Source of the DNA: Catonia carolina
Taxonomy: Eukaryota > Arthropoda > Insecta > Hemiptera > Achilidae
DNA: 64,000 bases
Assembly (NCBI GenBank): GCA_035578175.1
Contig: JAQMRL010000001.1
Location: forward strand, 235,367,038 to 235,431,037
Direction: 5' to 3'
Shown: positions 52,185-64,000 of the stretch, one piece after another
How the letters are laid out: the number at the start of each line of letters is the position of its first letter
Position numbering within the stretch: position 1 is the stretch's first letter
Program-made: the position numbers and the translations under genes
Notes under the pieces: generated by a model
Databases searched by the model: none
What the model was told of the DNA's origin: nothing
Seen by the model: only the letters and a program-made list of their open reading frames with translations

Positions 52185-54048
52185 AAACTCTATAAAATCA
52201 CACAGCTATCGGGATCGTAATTATTCTGCTTATACTTTCGCTACGACAAATAAGCGAATGCTGTCGCCGAATTATTTTGTATTTATCTCATCTGTACGAA
52301 TCAGGTGTTAAAGGTTATAGTTTTACACTGCCTGTGTAGAAGATATAAATACTTCTTATAAATTTCCCGTTAACTAACAGATCCTAAATCAACGAAAAAT
52401 TGACTTCACAAGACGTTACTTGACAAATCATTTTTGACCTAAGCTATTATTGTGTTTAACAGAAACAAAAATAGCCTATATGTATCAAAACATAACTGGT
52501 ATTCAACAAACGAACTATTAGGGTTGCTTGAGTCAGTCGGACCAAGTTGAGTGTGATGCGCATGTGACGTCAACGGCTCAGGTAATAATTGCCCAATCAG
52601 AGTCTCGTATTTTCGGCCAATAAGAAAGCCCAGTTTTAACCAATCAGATGTTGTCTTTTGCGTCGTTTTGATTGGTTAATATTATCCAATCAGGGAGTTT
52701 ATATTACTGTACTACGTCACACCGATGTCAACCAATGACAAAGTGTCTTGAGTGTTACGTCATTCGTCAGGATATGCTGCTTTCTGATTGGTCCATACTG
52801 ATTCTAGGCGTCACGTCGACTGTGATTGTAATAATAAGTCCACACCCAATGTCAACTTCTAGCTGTTAACGGTAGGGCAGAACATATAAAGGTACCTTTT
52901 AATGAGATTTATAGTTTCTAGGTAAATATCACTTACGAAATATGTAGTACCCCTTTGCAGAAATGTTTCGAGTTCTTAAGGAAATTAAAAATTGGTTTCT
53001 GTTGCTGGTAAGTGTTCACACAGTTTTTAAAAAAATCACAAGTGTTCATTCGATACAGACACAAAGAAAAAAAACAAAAGAGAGTTATCTATTTTTCCTA
53101 GTTGTTCGATTTTTTTAACCTAATTTTTGACCAGTAATGTATCATATATTTAAGGGAATGACTTTATACAACTGTAAATAAATATTACGATACGTAGAAG
53201 GCAACTGAAAAATCTAATTAAAAATATCTTGAGACGAAACAAAGTCAATATCCTACCGGGTAAGAAAATATATCTCAATAATCCGTTTGATAACAAGAAA
53301 ACTATTTTGATCTACCAACGAGCATTAGTCGAAAAATAATAATCAACGGACTGACAAAATGATGATATAATGGCCGATGTAATTTCGAAAAAAGTTTTCT
53401 CGCTATACTCTTATTTCATTAGTTCCTGTATTTTAAGATGGATGAAATTTATTGTGGCCAAAATAAAAAGGTAAAGTGTTAAACATTTTTTGGACGTAAT
53501 TTGCTAGTTCCTGACTGTAAATATGTACTCATTTTGATGACAGGGTCAGCCAATTATAGGACCAATGCACGTAAGAACAGAAGAGGTAGAGGTATAAATG
53601 ACACTAGTCAGAGTTATCTCATCTGAGATTCATGAATTTCATTTTACAATCAGTATCTGTTGATAATGAAATACAGGTGTTGTCATTCGGAGAGTCGAAA
53701 GTACATGATTTTCCGAAGGACTGGCATTCTGATAAGTATGATTATAAATGCTGTGAGAAGACAATGTAAACACATTCAACTCATCTCACTCAGAAAAGAT
53801 TATAGAGGTTGAAACCACCTTGTCCGCTGTTTAACTAAAAAACAACTTTCATTGCACAACAATTTCAACAGCCAGCATTTTAGTTTACTGACAAATTGGA
53901 TTGAAAATAAGTAATTTTATTAGCCTACTTAGCTTAAGGGAACGCATGAATTGTTCAGTTTCGGGACGTTAAAATGTCGCTTCTGATAAAGCCGATAAAA
54001 TTGTAATATTCGAACAAGCTGCCTACATAAACACTGATTAAAGGTTTA
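52185..54048 (+). repeat. Monomer 29, class A
   Basis: Standard class A copy. It lacks the variants seen in monomers 23, 25 and 27. Confidence 0.96.
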
Positions 54049-55909
54049 AAACTCTATAAAATCACACAGCTATCGGGATCGTAATTTTTCTGCTTATACT
54101 TTCGCTACGACAATTAAGCGAATGCTGTCGCCGAATTATTTTGTATTTATCTTATCAGTACGAATCAGGTATTAAAGGTTATAGTTTTACACTGCCTGTG
54201 TAGAAGATATAAATACTTCTTATAAATTTCCCGTTAACTAACAGATCCTAAATCAACGAAAAATTGACTTCACAAGACGTTACTTGACAAATCATTTTTG
54301 ACCTAAGCTATTATTGTGTTTAACAGAAACAAAAATAGCCTATATGTATCAAAATATAACTGGTATTCAGCAAACGATCTCTTAGGGTTGCGTGAGTAAG
54401 TCGGGCCAAGTTGAGCGTGATGCGCATGTGACGTCAACGGCTCAAGTAATAATTGCCCAATCAGAGCCTCGTATTTTCGGCCAATGGGAAGGCCACGTTT
54501 TAACCAATCAGATGTATTCTTTTGCGCCATTTTGATTGGTTAATATCGCCCAATCAGAGAGTTTAAATTACTGTAATACGTCACACTGATGTCAACCAAT
54601 GACAATGTGTCTTGAGCGTTACGTCATTCGTCAGGATATGCTGCTTTCTGATTGGTCCGTACTGATTCTGGGCGTCACGTCGAGTGTGATTGTAATATAA
54701 AATCCACACCCAATGTCAACTTCTAGCTGTTAACAGTAGGGCAGAACATATGAAGGTACCTTTTAATGAGATTTATAGTTTCTAGGTAAATATCGCTTAT
54801 GAATTACGTATTACCCCATTGTAGAGATCTTTCAAGTTTTTAAGGAAATTAAAAATTGTTTTCTGTTGCTGGTAAATGTTAACACGGTTTTTAAAAAAAT
54901 CACGCTTGTTCATTCGATACCGACACAAAGAAAAAAAACAAAAGAGAGTTATCTATTTTTCCTAGTTGTTCGATTTGTGTAACCTAATTTCTGGCCAGTA
55001 ATGTATCATATTTTTAAGGGAATGACTCATTACAACTGTAAATAAATAATACGATACGTAGAAGGCAACTGAAAAATTTAATTCATTATCTTGAGACGAA
55101 ACAAAGTCAATATCCTACCGGGTAAGAAAATATACCTCATTAATCCGTTTGATAACAAGAAAACTATTTTGCTCTACCAACGAGCATTAGTCGAAAAATA
55201 ATAATCAACGGTCTGACAAAATGATGATGTAATGGCCGATGTAATTTCGAAAAAAGTTTTCTGGCTATACTCTTATTTCATTAGTTCCTGTATTTTAAGA
55301 AGGATGAAATTTATTGTGGCCATAATGAAAAGGTAAAGTGTTAAACATTTTTGCACGTAATTTGTTAGTTCCTGACTCTAAATATGTATTCATTTTAATG
55401 ACAGGGTCAGCCAATTATATGACTAAAGCTCGTAAGAACAGAAGAAGTAAAGGTATAAATGACACTAGTCAGGGTTACCTCATCTGAGATTCATGAATTT
55501 CATTTTACAATTAGTATCTGTTGATAATGAAATACAGGTGGTGTCATTCGGAGAGTCGAAAGTACATGATTTTCCGAAGGACTGGCATTCTGATAAGTAT
55601 AATTATAAATGCTGTGAGAAGACCATGTAAACACATTCAACTCATCTCACTCAGAAAAGATTATAGAGGTTGAAACCACCTTGTCCGCTGTTTACCTAAG
55701 AAACAACTTTCATTGCACACCAATTTCAACAGCCAGGAATTTTGTTTACTGACAAATTGGGTTGAAAATAAGTAATTTTATTAGCGTACCTTGCTTAAGA
55801 GAACGCATGAATTGTTCGTTTTCGGAACGTTAAATTGTCGCGACTGATAATTCTTATAAAATTGTAATATTCGAACAAGCTGCCTACATAAACACTGATT
55901 ACAGGCCTA
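54049..55909 (+). repeat. Monomer 30, class B, most diverged copy (1861 bp)
   Basis: Class B with the 3-bp TAT deletion otherwise seen only in the hybrids. Its changes are C54381 (shared), and private C54547, G54977, A55446, G55700, A55739, T55743 and T55835. The excess of private changes suggests it has escaped recent homogenisation. Confidence 0.95.
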
Positions 55910-57773
55910 AAACTCTATAAAATCACACAGCTATCGGGATCGTAATTATTCTGCTTATACTTTCGCTACGACAAATAAGCGAATGCTGTCGCCGAATTAT
56001 TTTGTATTTATCTCATCTGTACGAATCAGGTGTTAAAGGTTATAGTTTTACACTGCCTGTGTAGAAGATATAAATACTTCTTATAAATTTCCCGTTAACT
56101 AACAGATCCTAAATCAACGAAAAATTGACTTCACAAGACGTTACTTGACAAATCATTTTTGACCTAAGCTATTATTGTGTTTAACAGAAACAAAAATAGC
56201 CTATATGTATCAAAACATAACTGGTATTCAACAAACGAACTATTAGGGTTGCTTGAGTCAGTCGGACCAAGTTGAGTGTGATGCGCATGTGACGTCAACG
56301 GCTCAGGTAATAATTGCCCAATCAGAGTCTCGTATTTTCGGCCAATAAGAAAGCCCAGTTTTAACCAATCAGATGTTGTCTTTTGCGTCGTTTTGATTGG
56401 TTAATATTATCCAATCAGGGAGTTTATATTACTGTACTACGTCACACCGATGTCAACCAATGACAAAGTGTCTTGAGTGTTACGTCATTCGTCAGGATAT
56501 GCTGCTTTCTGATTGGTCCATACTGATTCTAGGCGTCACGTCGACTGTGATTGTAATAATAAGTCCACACCCAATGTCAACTTCTAGCTGTTAACGGTAG
56601 GGCAGAACATATAAAGGTACCTTTTAATGAGATTTATAGTTTCTAGGTAAATATCACTTACGAAATATGTAGTACCCCTTTGCAGAAATGTTTCGAGTTC
56701 TTAAGGAAATTAAAAATTGGTTTCTGTTACTGGTAAGTGTTCACACAGTTTTTAAAAAAATCACAAGTGTTCATTCGATACAGACACAAAGAAAAAAAAC
56801 AAAAGAGAGTTATCTATTTTTCCTAGTTGTTCGATTTTTTTAACCTAATTTTTGACCAGTAATGTATCATATATTTAAGGGAATGACTTTATACAACTGT
56901 AAATAAATATTACGATACGTAGAAGGCAACTGAAAAATCTAATTAAAAATATCTTGAGACGAAACAAAGTCAATATCCTACCGGGTAAGAAAATATATCT
57001 CAATAATCCGTTTGAGAACAAGAAAACTATTTTGATCTACCAACGAGCATTAGTCGAAAAATAATAATCAACGGACTGACAAAATGATGATATAATGGCC
57101 GATGTAATTTCGAAAAAAGTTTTCTCGCTTTACTCTTATTTCATTAGTTCCTGTATTTTAAGATGGATGAAATTTATTGTGGCCAAAATAAAAAGGTAAA
57201 GTGTTAAACATTTTTTGGACGTAATTTGCTAGTTCCTGACTGTAAATATGTACTCATTTTGATGACAGGGTCAGCCAATTATAGGACCAATGCACGTAAG
57301 AACAGAAGAGGTAAAGGTATAAATGACACTAGTCAGAGTTATCTCATCTGAGATTCATGAATTTCATTTTACAATCAGTATCTGTTGATAATGAAATACA
57401 GGTGTTGTCATTCGGAGAGTCGAAAGTACATGATTTTCCGAAGGACTGGCATTCTGATAAGTATGATTATAAATGCTGTGAGAAGACAATGTAAACACAT
57501 TCAACTCATCTCACTCAGAAAAGATTATAGAGGTTGAAACCACCTTGTCCGCTGTTTAACTAAAAAACAACTTTCATTGCACAACAATTTCAACAGCCAG
57601 CATTTTAGTTTACTGACAAATTGGATTGAAAATAAGTAATTTTATTAGCCTACTTAGCTTAAGGGAACGCATGAATTGTTCAGTTTCGGGACGTTAAAAT
57701 GTCGCTTCTGATAAAGCCGATAAAATTGTAATATTCGAACAAGCTGCCTACATAAACACTGATTAAAGGTTTA
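55910..57773 (+). repeat. Monomer 31, class A
   Basis: Class A with private A56729 and G57016. T57130 is shared with monomer 26, and A57314 is a B-like base next to the site where the hybrids switch class. Confidence 0.96.
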
Positions 57774-59637
57774 AAACTCTATAAAATCACACAGCTATCG
57801 GGATCGTAATTTTTCTGCTTATACTTTCGCTACGACAATTAAGCGAATGCTGTCGCCGAATTATTTTGTATTTATCTTATCAGTACGAATCAGGTATTAA
57901 AGGTTATAGTTTTACACTGCCTGTGTAGAAGATATAAATACTTCTTATAAATTTCCCGTTAACTAACAGATCCTAAATCAACGAAAAATTGACTTCACAA
58001 GACGTTACTTGACAAATCATTTTTGACCTAAGCTATTATTGTGTTTAACAGAAACAAAAATAGCCTATATGTATCAAAATATAACTGGTATTCAGCAAAC
58101 GATCTATTAGGGTTGCGTGAGTAAGTCGGGCCAAGTTGAGCGTGATGCGCATGTGACGTCAACGGCTCAAGTAATAATTGCCCAATCAGAGCCTCGTATT
58201 TTCGGCCAATGGGAAGGCCACGTTTTAACCAATCAGATGTATTCTTTTGCGCCATTTTGATTGGTTAATATTGCCCAATCAGAGAGTTTAAATTACTGTA
58301 ATACGTCACACTGATGTCAACCAATGACAATGTGTCTTGAGCGTTACGCCATTCGTCAGGATATGCTGCTTTCTGATTGGTCTTTACTGATTCTGGGCGT
58401 CACGTCGAGTGTGATTGTAATATAAAATCCACACCCAATGTCAACTTCTAGCTGTTAACAGTAGGGCAGAACATATTATGAAGGTACCTTTTAATGAGAT
58501 TTATAGTTTCTAGGTAAATATCGCTTATGAATTACGTATTACCCCATTGTAGAGATCTTTCAAGTTTTTAAGGAAATTAAAAATTGTTTTCTGTTGCTGG
58601 TAAATGTTAACACGGTTTTTAAAAAAATCACGCTTGTTCATTCGATACCGACACAAAGAAAAAAAACAAAAGAGAGTTATCTATTTTTCCTAGTTGTTCG
58701 ATTTTTGTAACCTAATTTCTGGCCAGTAATGTATCATATTTTTAAGGGAATGACTCATTACAACTGTAAATAAATAATACGATACGTAGAAGGCAACTGA
58801 AAAATTTAATTCATTATCTTGAGACGAAACAAAGTCAATATCCTACCGGGTAAGAAAATATACCTCATTAATCCGTTTGATAACAAGAAAACTATTTTGC
58901 TCTACCAACGAGCATTAGTCGAAAAATAATAATCAACGGTCTGACAAAATGATGATGTAATGGCCGATGTAATTTCAAAAAAAGTTTTCTGGCTATACTC
59001 TTATTTCATTAGTTCCTGTATTTTAAGAAGGATGAAATTTATTGTGGCCATAATGAAAAGGTAAAGTGTTAAACATTTTTGCACGTAATTTGTTAGTTCC
59101 TGACTCTAAATATGTATTCATTTTAATGACAGGGTCAGCCAATTATATGACTAAAGCTCGTAAGAACAGAAGAGGTAAAGGTATAAATGACACTAGTCAG
59201 GGTTACCTCATCTGAGATTCATGAATTTCATTTTACAATTAGTATCTGTTGATAATGAAATACAGGTGGTGTCATTCGGAGAGTCGAAAGTACATGATTT
59301 TCCGAAGGACTGGCATTCTGATAAGTATAATTATAAATGCTGTGAGAAGACCATGTAAACACATTCAACTCATCTCACTCAGAAAAGATTATAGAGGTTG
59401 AAACCACCTTGTCCGCTGTTTACCTAAAAAACAACTTTCATTGCACACCAATTTCAACAGCCAGGATTTTAGTTTACTGACAAATTGGGTTGAAAATAAG
59501 TAATTTTATTAGCGTACCTTGCTTAAGAGAACGCACGAATTGTTCGTTTTCGGAACGTTAAAATGTCGCGACTGATAATTCTTATAAAATTGTAATATTC
59601 GAACAAGCTGCCTACATAAACACTGATTACAGGCCTA
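57774..59637 (+). repeat. Monomer 32, class B (b3)
   Basis: Class B with C58349, which turns TACGTCAT into TACGCCAT; it is the only copy with this half-site broken. Other private changes are T58383 and T58384 after ATTGG, A58977 and C59536. Confidence 0.96.
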
Positions 59638-61501
59638 AAACTCTATAAAATCACACAGCTATCGGGATCGTAATTATTCTGCTTATACTTTCGCTACGAC
59701 AAATAAGCGAATGCTGTCGCCGAATTATTTTGTATTTATCTCATCTGTACGAATCAGGTGTTAAAGGTTATAGTTTTACACTGCCTGTGTAGAAGATATA
59801 AATACTTCTTATAAATTTCCCGTTAACTAACAGATCCTAAATCAACGAAAAATTGACTTCACAAGACGTTACTTGACAAATCATTTTTGACCTAAGCTAT
59901 TATTGTGTTTAACAGAAACAAAAATAGCCTATATGTATCAAAACATAACTGGTATTCAACAAACGAACTATTAGGGTTGCTTGAGTCAGTCGGACCAAGT
60001 TGAGTGTGATGCGCATGTGACGTCAACGGCTCAGGTAATAATTGCCCAATCAGAGTCTCGTATTTTCGGCCAATAAGAAAGCCCAGTTTTAACCAATCAG
60101 ATGTTGTCTTTTGCGTCGTTTTGATTGGTTAATATTATCCAATCAGGGAGTTTATATTACTGTACTACGTCACACCGATGTCAACCAATGACAAAGTGTC
60201 TTGAGTGTTACGTCATTCGTCAGGATATGCTGCTTTCTGATTGGTCCATACTGATTCTAGGCGTCACGTCGACTGTGATTGTAATAATAAGTCCACACCC
60301 AATGTCAACTTCTAGCTGTTAACGGTAGGGCAGAACATATAAAGGTACCTTTTAATGAGATTTATAGTTTCTAGGTAAATATCACTTACGAAATATGTAG
60401 TACCCCTTTGCAGAAATGTTTCGAGTTCTTAAGGAAATTAAAAATTGGTTTCTGTTGCTGGTAAGTGTTCACACAGTTTTTAAAAAAATCACAAGTGTTC
60501 ATTCGATACAGACACAAAGAAAAAAAACAAAAGAGAGTTATCTATTTTTCCTAGTTGTTCGATTTTTTTAACCTAATTTTTGACCAGTAATGTATCATAT
60601 ATTTAAGGGAATGACTTTATACAACTGTAAATAAATATAACGATACGTAGAAGGCAACTGAAAAATCTAATTAAAAATATCTTGAGACGAAACAAAGTCA
60701 ATATCCTACCGGGTAATAAAATATATCTCAATAATCCGTTTGATAACAAGAAAACTATTTTGATCTACCAACGAGCATTAGTCGAAAAATAATAATCAAC
60801 GGACTGACAAAATGATGATATAATGGCCGATGTAATTTCGAAAAAAGTTTTCTCGCTATACTCTTATTTCATTAGTTCCTGTATTTTAAGATGGATGAAA
60901 TTTATTGTGGCCAAAATAAAAAGGTAAAGTGTTAAACATTTTTTGGACGTAATTTGCTAGTTCCTGACTGTAAATATGTACTCATTTTGATGACAGGGTC
61001 AGCCAATTATAGGACCAATGCACGTAAGAACAGAAGAGGTAGAGGTATAAATGACACTAGTCAGAGTTATCTCATCTGAGATTCATGAATTTCATTTTAC
61101 AATCAGTATCTGTTGATAATGAAATACAGGTGTTGTCATTCGGAGAGTCGAAAGTACATGATTTTCCGAAGGACTGGCATTCTGATAAGTATGATTATAA
61201 ATGCTGTGAGAAGACAATGTAAACACATTCAACTCATCTCACTCAGAAAAGATTATAGAGGTTGAAACCACCTTGTCCGCTGTTTAACTAAAAAACAACT
61301 TTCATTGCACAACAATTTCAACAGCCAGCATTTTAGTTTACTGACAAATTGGATTGAAAATAAGTAATTTTATTAGCCTACTTAGCTTAAGGGAACGCAT
61401 GAATTGTTCAGTTTCGGGACGTTAAAATGTCGCTTCTGATAAAGCCGATAAAATTGTAATATTCGAACAAGCTGCCTACATAAACACTGATTAAAGGTTT
61501 A
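59638..61501 (+). repeat. Monomer 33, class A
   Basis: Class A with A60639 and T60717 as in monomers 25 and 27, but with the usual CACACAG. Confidence 0.96.
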
Positions 61502-63365
61502 AAACTCTATAAAATCACACAGCTATCGGGATCGTAATTTTTCTGCTTATACTTTCGCTACGACAATTAAGCGAATGCTGTCGCCGAATTATTTTGTATT
61601 TATCTTATCAGTACGAATCAGGTATTAAAGGTTATAGTTTTACACTGCCTGTGTAGAAGATATAAATACTTCTTATAAATTTCCCGTTAACTAACAGATC
61701 CTAAATCAACGAAAAATTGACTTCACAAGACGTTACTTGACAAATCATTTTTGACCTAAGCTATTATTGTGTTTAACAGAAACAAAAATAGCCTATATGT
61801 ATCAAAATATAACTGGTATTCAGCAAACGATCTATTAGGGTTGCGTGAGTAAGTCGGGCCAAGTTGAGCGTGATGCGCATGTGACGTCAACGGCTCAAGT
61901 AATAATTGCCCAATCAGAGCCTCGTATTTTCGGCCAATGGGAAGGCCACGTTTTAACCAATCAGATGTATTCTTTTGCGCCATTTTGATTGGTTAATATT
62001 GCCCAATCAGAGAGTTTAAATTACTGTAATACGTCACACTGATGTCAACCAATGACAAAGTGTCTTGAGCGTTACGTCATTCGTCAGGATATGCTGCTTT
62101 CTGATTGGTCCGTACTGATTCTGGGCGTCACGTCGAGTGTGATTGTAATATAAAATCCACACCCAATGTCAACTTCTAGCTGTTAACAGTAGGGCAGAAC
62201 ATATTATGAAGGTACCTTTTAATGAGATTTATAGTTTCTAGGTAAATATCGCTTATGAATTACGTATTACCCCATTGTAGAGATCTTTCAAGTTTTTAAG
62301 GAAATTAAAAATTGTTTTCTGTTGCTGGTAAATGTTAACACGGTTTTTAAAAAAATCACGCTTGTTCATTCGATACCGACACAAAGAAAAAAAACAAAAG
62401 AGAGTTATCTATTTTTCCTAGTTGTTCGATTTTTGTAACCTAATTTCTGGCCAGTAATGTATCATATTTTTAAGGGAATGACTCATTACAACTGTAAATA
62501 AATAATACGATACGTAGAAGGCAACTGAAAAATTTAATTCATTATCTTGAGACGAAACAAAGTCAATATCCTACCGGGTAAGAAAATATACCTCATTAAT
62601 CCGTTTGATAACAAGAAAACTATTTTGCTCTACCAACGAGCATTAGTCGAAAAATAATAATCAACGGTCTGACAAAATGATGATGTAATGGCCGATGTAA
62701 TTTCGAAAAAAGTTTTCTGGCTATACTCTTATTTCATTAGTTCCTGTATTTTAAGAAGGATGAAATTTATTGTGGCCATAATGAAAAGGTAAAGTGTTAA
62801 ACATTTTTGCACGTAATTTGTTAGTTCCTGACTCTAAATATGTATTCATTTTAATGACAGGGTCAGCCAATTATATGACTAAAGCTCGTAAGAACAGAAG
62901 AGGTAAAGGTATAAATGACACTAGTCAGGGTTACCTCATCTGAGATTCATGAATTTCATTTTACAATTAGTATCTGTTGATAATGAAATACAGGTGGTGT
63001 CATTCGGAGAGTCGAAAGTACATGATTTTCCGAAGGACTGGCATTCTGATAAGTATAATTATAAATGCTGTGAGAAGACCATGTAAACACATTCAACTCA
63101 TCTCACTCAGAAAAGATTATAGAGGTTGAAACCACCTTGTCCGCTGTTTACCTAAAAAACAACTTTCATTGCACACCAATTTCAACAGCCAGGATTTTAG
63201 TTTACTGACAAATTGGGTTGAAAATAAGTAATTTTATTAGCGTACCTTGCTTAAGAGAACGCATGAATTGTTCGTTTTCGGAACGTTAAAATGTCGCGAC
63301 TGATAATTCTTATAAAATTGTAATATTCGAACAAGCTGCCTACATAAACACTGATTACAGGCCTA
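61502..63365 (+). repeat. Monomer 34, class B (b3)
   Basis: Class B with one A-like base, A62059 (ACAAAG for ACAATG). Confidence 0.96.
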
Positions 63366-64000
63366 AAACTCTATAAAATCACACAGCTATCGGGATCGTA
63401 ATTATTCTGCTTATACTTTCGCTACGACAAATAAGCGAATGCTGTCGCCGAATTATTTTGTATTTATCTCATCTGTACGAATCAGGTGTTAAAGGTTATA
63501 GTTTTACACTGCCTGTGTAGAAGATATAAATACTTCTTATAAATTTCCCGTTAACTAACAGATCCTAAATCAACGAAAAATTGACTTCACAAGACGTTAC
63601 TTGACAAATCATTTTTGACCTAAGCTATTATTGTGTTTAACAGAAACAAAAATAGCCTATATGTATCAAAACATAACTGGTATTCAACAAACGAACTATT
63701 AGGGTTGCTTGAGTCAGTCGGACCAAGTTGAGTGTGATGCGCATGTGACGTCAACGGCTCAGGTAATAATTGCCCAATCAGAGTCTCGTATTTTCGGCCA
63801 ATAAGAAAGCCCAGTTTTAACCAATCAGATGTTGTCTTTTGCGTCGTTTTGATTGGTTAATATTATCCAATCAGGGAGTTTATATTACTGTACTACGTCA
63901 CACCGATGTCAACAAATGACAAAGTGTCTTGAGTGTTACGTCATTCGTCAGGATATGCTGCTTTCTGATTGGTCCATACTGATTCTAGGCGTCACGTCGA
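63366..64000 (+). repeat. Monomer 35, class A, cut by the window end
   Basis: The first 635 bases of a class A monomer. A63914 changes the CCAAT core after GATGTCAA to CAAAT. The window ends inside the CGTCACGTCG motif. Confidence 0.95.

Larger units (their letters stand above)
18633..63365 (+). repeat. Dimeric higher-order repeat, twelve A-B copies
   Basis: From 18633 the array is a strict A-B alternation with a 3,728-bp period. The A units start at 18633, 22361, 26089, 29817, 33545, 37273, 41001, 44729, 48457, 52185, 55910 and 59638. One dimer (52185-55909) is 3 bp short because its B unit lacks the three bases TAT near offset 704. A thirteenth dimer begins at 63366 and runs off the window. 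Confidence 0.95.
1..64000 (+). repeat. Tandem satellite array of ~1.86-kb monomers, whole window
   Basis: The same sequence returns about every 1,864 bp from the first to the last base, always in the same orientation. I set the monomer boundary at the string AAACTCTATAAAATCACACA, which is found at 1, 1865, 3729, 5592, 7453, 9317 and so on to 63366. There are 17 class A and 18 class B monomers. No unrelated DNA interrupts the array and neither end leaves it, so its true size is unknown. Known lengths are 1864 bp in most copies, 1863 in two A copies (one-base deletion) and 1861 in three B-type copies (three-base deletion). The sequence is strongly A+T-rich. This is a satellite or higher-order repeat by structure; its chromosomal position (centromere, sex chromosome, subtelomere) cannot be read from it. 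Confidence 0.98.

Noticed and set aside
1..64000. CRISPR array, operon, phage or insertion sequence
   Set aside because: Repeats are 1.86 kb and contiguous with no spacers. There are no long coding frames, no terminal inverted repeats and no transposase.
1..64000. rRNA, 5S, tRNA or U-snRNA repeat unit
   Set aside because: I looked for the familiar conserved strings and pol III A and B boxes and found none on either strand.

Overview
The window is one uninterrupted tandem array, with no unique flank at either end. The unit is a long, A+T-rich monomer of about 1,864 bp. I count 34 complete monomers and one truncated monomer (63366-64000), all in the same orientation. I see no gene of recognisable family, no tRNA or rRNA gene, no transposon and no CRISPR array. 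This is a eukaryotic, probably animal, satellite-type locus. The animal guess rests on NF-Y-, CREB- and NRF1-like motifs and is weak; I cannot name a species.

Two monomer classes, A and B, alternate. By eye they differ by several percent overall and about 10% at monomer offsets 309-700. Offsets 124-306 (183 bp) are identical between the class consensuses. From 1 to 18632 the array is built of two copies of a 9,316-bp five-monomer unit (A, B, A, B/A hybrid, B). From 18633 onward it is a 3,728-bp A-B dimer repeated about twelve times. The hybrid monomers (5592-7452 and 14908-16768) are B at the left and A at the right, as unequal crossing-over between adjacent classes would produce. Two other monomers carry short internal tracts of the opposite class (34864-35040 and 46936-47040), as gene conversion would produce.

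Every monomer carries a promoter-like cluster at offsets 372-666. It holds four exact CCAATCAG/CTGATTGG boxes plus four more CCAAT cores in both orientations, a palindromic TGACGTCA, several CGTCA half-sites and a TGCGCATG. These cores survive in both classes although the bases between them are the most diverged part of the monomer. Downstream, most A monomers have a TATAAAGG, an ATG, a GTAAGT donor, an Sm-like AATTTTTGA and an AATAAA in a plausible order. B monomers have lost the TATA, the ATG, the strong donor and the Sm-like site. My working hypothesis, which is inference, is a satellite whose A units are promoter-competent and make a short capped RNA, while the B units keep the upstream factor-binding part only. 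All open frames are short and behave like non-coding sequence.
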